DNA from: Nemophila menziesii
Taxonomy: Eukaryota; Streptophyta; Magnoliopsida; Boraginales; Hydrophyllaceae
Assembly: GCA_029959085.1 (NCBI GenBank)
Contig: JARWIR010000003.1
Span: 32,689,505 to 32,753,504, forward strand
Direction: 5' to 3'
Length of the DNA stretch: 64,000 bases
Part shown: positions 59,863 through 64,000 of the stretch, piece by piece
Position numbering within the stretch: the first letter of the stretch is position 1
Layout of the letters: each line of letters begins with the position of its first letter
Made by a program: the position numbers and the translations under genes
Notes under the pieces: model-generated
Seen by the model: only the letters and a program-made list of their open reading frames with translations
The model's database searches: none
Told to the model about the DNA's origin: nothing

Positions 59863-60160
59863 ACACGAACCACTATAAAACATCACTAAGAACGTCACTT
59901 GCTCAGCTATCGACGAAACTCCACCACTACCACTCAAAGCTCCACTTGAACCACCATAATATACCGCTAGGACCCGCCTTCGCGAAACATTGATGAGGCT
60001 CGACGAAACCCTAACTCCACCATCACCCGTCTCTGCTAATTCCACCTTTGAACCACCACCACCCATTTTTTGACAGAATTCGGCAAAGGCAAGGATAGAG
60101 TTGAGAGGGTTTTATAAAAATTGGACAAATAATAAAGTTTGTGTATGAGTTTTAGGGTTT

Positions 60161-60163
<3 letters not shown>

Positions 60164-60216
<53 letters not shown>
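60164..60216. repeat. (TA)n microsatellite, 53 bp
   Basis: Uninterrupted AT dinucleotides. Confidence 0.97.
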
Positions 60217-60220
<4 letters not shown>

Positions 60221-60876
60221 TATAGGGTATTAAAATAATAAATTTTAATTAAGATTTATATGAAAATTTATTTGACTTCTAAATGAAATACAGGAAGGGT
60301 TTGGTTTTTAAGTCTTGAGAAGATAAATCTTGAAAAGAGTTTTTCAAGACTGTTGGGTTAAAATCTCTTATACATTTGTTAAAAGAAAAACTCTTATCAT
60401 TTGGAATAACCAAATTCTACTATGTATGTCCACTAAACATGAGTAATAGTTAATTAAATTTTACAAAATACAATGATATGTTATACGATAACATTCCCAA
60501 TGACTGAATTCCATGTTGGTAGCTAGTTAAAGGGCCAGACCTTAGAGAATTTACTTGTATTAGATTTAGACCCTTCATTTTCATTTATCACGTTTTTAAA
60601 AATAGAAATGTAAGGGCCAACTTACTGGATAGAAGTTTCAAATGCAACTTTTTGCCGGATTACTGGTACTCGATCCTTATCATCGACTGGACCATGTTCT
60701 TGTAGATCTTAATCATCTTATAGGTTAAACTTTCTGTATCCTCTCTTTCATTTATATAATATGTTTATTGATAAAAAAGAATTAATGGAAAATTATTCAA
60801 TTATATAAAAATAATATAATAATAAAATAATGGTGTAATACTAATTAAGGACTGTAACGACACTCAATGACTTTTA

Positions 60877-61104
60877 GTGCCCGTTTGGGATTGCTTTTTA
60901 AAATAATCACTTAAAGTGATTTTAGATCCATAGTAATATTTTAAACTCTAAAAATCACTTTTAGAAAAAGCACTAGATTAGTGATTATTGAAATAATCAC
61001 AAGTGATTTTAGATATTAAAATATTTTTAAATATTTTTTACAAATATTTAAATTTTAATCAAAAAGCGCTTTTAGCTCCAAAATAATCAATCCCAAACGG
61101 GCTC
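60877..61104. mobile_element. Tourist (PIF/Harbinger) MITE, 228 bp, TTA target duplication
   Basis: Ends GTGCCCGTTTGGGATTG and, inverted, GAGCCCGTTTGGGATTG, flanked by TTA on both sides (60874-60876 and 61105-61107). The interior is strongly self-complementary (AATCACTTAAAGTGATTTTA). Confidence 0.85.
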
Positions 61105-61621
61105 TTAGTCATTAATCCATTTCCGAAAACATAGTCAATGTGAAATTTTCTGGAGTCAACTCTTAAACGACGAATAACTTTTCAGATTTCCTATCTGGAT
61201 TGTGTTTCTAGAATAACTCTATATTTAATACTAAAGGGCCACGAAATGAGCTGCTTAGAGAAACTATGTGACTCACATGATGTCCAGAGAATATAAAAGT
61301 AAATAAATCTGCTTCTGCAGCACAAAGTTGCCCAAATACAATTTATATTAATCATATGGGTTAATTTTTATAATACTAAATTTTTTAGATAAACATCAAG
61401 CATATAGATCATAGGAGTAACAAATAAACATGAATTATTTTCTAAACATAAGTAGTTATTTCAAGCTCACCATAGTAAAGTTCTACTATATGGAGAATGT
61501 CAAATACAAAAATTATCATAAATAAAAAGCATAATCATATAACTCTTGATAATTGCATATGTCTGAGAACTAAATTTAGTGAGAAAAAAACTGAAATGCC
61601 AACTCTGTCATGAATTCTCAT
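61105..61621. other. Downstream of GLTP1, no other gene seen
   Basis: AT-rich; the first 200-300 bp after the stop (going down from 61621) should hold the 3'UTR. Confidence 0.45.
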
Positions 61622-62734
61622 TTATGAAGCTTTGATATCATCTAGTCCAACACTAGCCTACAAATAAAAAAAGGAAACATCATATTTTAAAAATTAGCGC
61701 CTTTTAAGTTATGTCTAGTCTAATAACCATAACAAATAGTCAAAAATACTCCAATAATTAAAAAACCTCACCAAGAATTTATGGTTCTCTTCAAGAAGTG
61801 GCGAGAATGTTGAACAAAACTTTCCAATATCACCATCAATATCTCCTTTTCCAGCTACAATATCCATAAAGTTTTTCCTATCCGGGGCAAGTTTCATTGC
61901 AAGCTGTAACAAAAATATTACAGTAATTAAAGGTGCTACAAAATTACTATCTAAGTAAAATTTTATTACCGTAAAACTTGAACTTGCTAGCCAACCATGA
62001 TACTTTTTCAACGTCTTACTGTACGAATCAGTACAAGCTTGTGACATTGTCTTATCTGCATTCTCTAGTAAATTTCGGAACAATTCAACTAAAAAATCCA
62101 TTGCCCTGAGAAAATGATGGAGTGAGTGAATATATATATATATATAATTATTAAAATGTGATGTGAATATATATTTGTTACCTTGTCAACCAAAGAAGAC
62201 CATTAGTGCAACTAGATGACCCTGTTGCTGTTTTAGCTGTAACTTCTTCTTGAACCATTGTGTATAAGTTATTGTATTTTGTTGGGTCTGTTAAATACTT
62301 GTTCTCTAACCTCTATAGAGAAACATACATATGTACCATGTAATTATATTGTATGCTATATACATAGGTGCTTTTATTGTTCATGTAAGAGAAACTTACT
62401 GTTATATTTCCTCCTATATCTGACTTGACTAGTGCCATTGCAGCCCCAAACTTGTCTGAAATTACAAATATAAATAGGTCATATTTGAAAATATTGTAGT
62501 ATATGATAGGGACATAAAACCTCGATACATGAACAAAATGTTACAACAATGTATTGAAAATAGTCATGGAAAGATTAAAGTTTTAAATAAATGAATTTTC
62601 ACTATGAAGCATATACCTATGACAGGTAAAATCATTTTGCAGACATCTAAAAATGGCTTCGTGAGCATTTCTCCAGCTTCGGATTTCACATGCTTCATTC
62701 CTTCTAAGGCCGGGGCAAATATAGTTCCTTCCAT
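61622..62734 (-). CDS. GLTP1: Glycolipid transfer protein 1, 6 exons, 202 aa
   Basis: Cytosolic all-helical GLTP-fold protein that carries glycosphingolipids, such as glucosylceramide, between membranes. Exons on the minus strand: 62734-62617, 62455-62400, 62312-62182, 62105-61970, 61903-61772, 61657-61622; all introns are GT-AG and the phases fit to give 202 codons plus stop, the usual family length. The protein begins MEGTIFAPALEGMKHVKSEA and ends NHKFLASVGLDDIKAS, with exon 6 coding only the last 11 residues. Headgroup-contact residues known from GLTP structures can be placed: Asp52 and Asn56 in VKSDIGGNI, Trp99 in GLLWLTRAMDF, and His138 in LKKYHGWLASSS. Nothing is broken. An alternative reading through the fifth donor would end FFNYW and is an unspliced form. 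Close to Arabidopsis GLTP1 (At2g33470) from memory; ACD11 is a more distant relative. Confidence 0.95.
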
Positions 62735-63310
62735 TCTTCTCTCGTAACAGCCTGTAATGCATTATATAACATGAAATTCAATGATTTTTACCCAAAGCTA
62801 AAATAAAATAAGAAATAATTGCAGGTTAATTCAAGTGTCGTGAGCCATATCATTGATTTCAATATGCAATAAGTAAGCAGATGAATTATAGATTGCAAAT
62901 GATTCTAAACGTATGAGAAATAATCTTTTGTTTTTTTTTTATTACATCGGAGAGCTATATTAATTTGATCACATGATCTCTTGATCACTATAGTTTAGTT
63001 CTAACCATTAGAGCAACTGTCTATTCCTAGAAATCCTCATTTTCATAGGTGAAATTATTCTAGTATATTAAAAATAATCTCCTGATTAATTTTACAGACG
63101 TTTAAGCTATCAGTTAAATCGGAATTCTGACAAGTGAAATTAAATTTATAATTAACGAAGAAAGTGAAATTTGGATCGAGTGAAATGAGAATTCTTGCTT
63201 ACACGAAGATAGTGAAACTTGGATAGAGTGAAATGAGAAATCTTGTTTACCTGGTTTGAATTATGTGCTTTGCTTTGCTACGACGTTGTACTGTAACAGA
63301 CTACTGAAGA
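62735..63310 (-). promoter_or_regulatory. GLTP1 leader with a probable 5'UTR intron, and proximal promoter
   Basis: Just before the start codon is an acceptor (GCATTACAG, exon from 62751). A good donor, AACCAG then GTAAACAAG, ends a possible leader exon at 63251, giving a 5'UTR intron of about 500 bp (62752-63250). Transcription would start around 63280-63310. Upstream at about 63370 is a GGGCCCATATAG stretch that contains a site-II-like GGGCC word. Confidence 0.5.
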
Positions 63311-63587
63311 CTAGCGTTCTAGTAAAACGAAAAGGAAGGCATGCGACGACGTCGTAGTATTTTTCTCTATATGGGCCCTTCCTCACCCCACCGATTTTTA
63401 TGGATGAGATCAAGACTAGATTCGTTTTCCACTAAATCTGAATTTTAGGTAGATTTCATTTTTTTGTTAATATATTTTCATCTAATATTGAATAATACAA
63501 AAATTATATCATATTAGTTATAATGATACCAAAATATAAGGTAGGTAGTTATTATAATTAGTTTATTTAAATTTAAAACATGAATAG
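63311..63587. other. Promoter side of GLTP1 and AT-rich spacer
   Basis: No coding content; separates GLTP1 from the LINE at the window end. Confidence 0.5.
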
Positions 63588-64000
63588 ATGTCATGGTTAT
63601 GGACGACTGATCTTCATGAACTTCAGATCCTCGTTATTAGTCCTCCCAGGATCTTAGCATGGAAGAACTCTCTTCTAATGTCTCTTATTAGCATGGAAGA
63701 ACTTAAAACGACAGCTTGGCAATTAGGGTCCTCCAAGACCTCGGGCCTTGATGGATTTTCTGGAGTTTTCTTTCATAAATTCTGGGATCTGTTTAATGAT
63801 GATATTCTGGAGATTTGTAATGGTTTGTTAAATGTCACAATCCCCTTGGGTAAAATCAATGATACAAACATTATCCTTATCCCGAAATGTGAAAATCCCC
63901 AGACAGTAGGTCAATTCAGACCAATTTCTTGTACCAACTTTATGTACAAAATTCTTTCTTAAGTCATGGTTCTTAGGCTTAAATCTATCATTCCTAAGAT
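63588..64000 (+). pseudogene. LINE reverse transcriptase, N-terminal part, cut by the window end
   Basis: The plus-strand translation shows the start of a non-LTR reverse transcriptase: MEELKTTAWQLGSSKTSGLD with GFSGVFFHKFWDLF (the SGLDGF box), then NIILIPKCENPQTVGQFRPI and SCTNFMYKILS (the FRPISxxN box). A TAA interrupts the frame at 63959-63961 where a Lys codon is expected, and the frame continues VMVLRLKSIIPK to the last base. No endonuclease precedes it, so the copy is 5'-truncated. Confidence 0.85.

Larger units (their letters stand above)
58369..60300 (-). other. Gene-like dispersed repeat (minus orientation), split by a hAT element
   Basis: On the minus strand, a leader around 60120 precedes an ATG at 60066 and a Gly/Ser-rich frame (MGGGGSKVELAETGDGG) of 72 codons that runs into a hAT insertion; the text then continues without an open frame to about 59100. 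Farther on (58800-58940) are diverged short repeats like GACTCTAAGTCAG and TTTCTAAGT. This leader, pseudo-coding, short-repeat order resembles the MULE at 11878-13326. No target duplication was found, so membership is inference. Confidence 0.4.

Noticed and set aside
61715..62101. Single 128-codon frame as a whole gene
   Set aside because: It reads through two introns of GLTP1; the spliced model with six exons gives the full conserved protein.

Overview
The window is nuclear DNA of a flowering plant, most likely a eudicot. It is AT-rich and packed with plant transposon families: Athila-like Ty3/Gypsy elements, Copia, LINEs, MULEs, hAT, CACTA, Stowaway and Tourist. The three host genes have plant-type products, and two of them have GT-AG introns. 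I cannot name the species. No bacterial, organellar or viral gene set is visible, and I found no tRNA, rRNA or CRISPR.

Host genes. (1) 39203-40546 (+): intronless, 447-aa secreted leucine-rich-repeat protein of the TMM/RLP29 type with a probable GPI signal. (2) 49694-50739 (-): four-exon ROP-interactive CRIB protein (RIC family), 261 aa. (3) 61622-62734 (-): six-exon glycolipid transfer protein 1 (GLTP1), 202 aa, with a probable 5'UTR intron. All three look intact and are well separated. They do not form a pathway, although the first two belong to signalling families.

Layout. 1-8496: a nearly complete, apparently young, non-autonomous Athila-like element on the minus strand, with identical LTR ends, a gag-protease ORF of 937 aa and a second ORF of 399 aa, but no RT, RNase H or integrase core. 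8.5-16.6 kb: LINE and LTR scraps, then two non-autonomous MULEs with perfect 9-bp target duplications and gene-like interiors, then an RNase H relic. 17.3-21.0 kb: a roughly 73-bp minisatellite split by a 3-kb TIR element. 24.8-26.3 kb: solo LTR. 27.7-30.6 kb: gene-like repeat, then a 5'-truncated LINE inside a Stowaway-like MITE. 31.6-37.4 kb: G-rich minisatellite, old LTR, and a decayed MULE transposase interrupted by a hAT element and a solo LTR. 41-49 kb: foldback element, LINE tail with target duplication, a broken second copy of the gag-protease element containing a hAT insertion, and another LINE. 51.8-58.4 kb: CACTA, hAT and Stowaway elements, a Copia relic, and an LTR element with only about 310 bp between its LTRs. 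58.4-61.1 kb: gene-like repeat with a hAT insertion, and a Tourist MITE. 63.6 kb to the end: start of a LINE reverse transcriptase.

The strongest candidate for something little described is the gag-protease retrotransposon family. Two diverged copies carry the same in-frame joint from protease straight to an integrase-C-terminus-like tail. The polymerase was therefore lost before they diverged, and the family spread without it.
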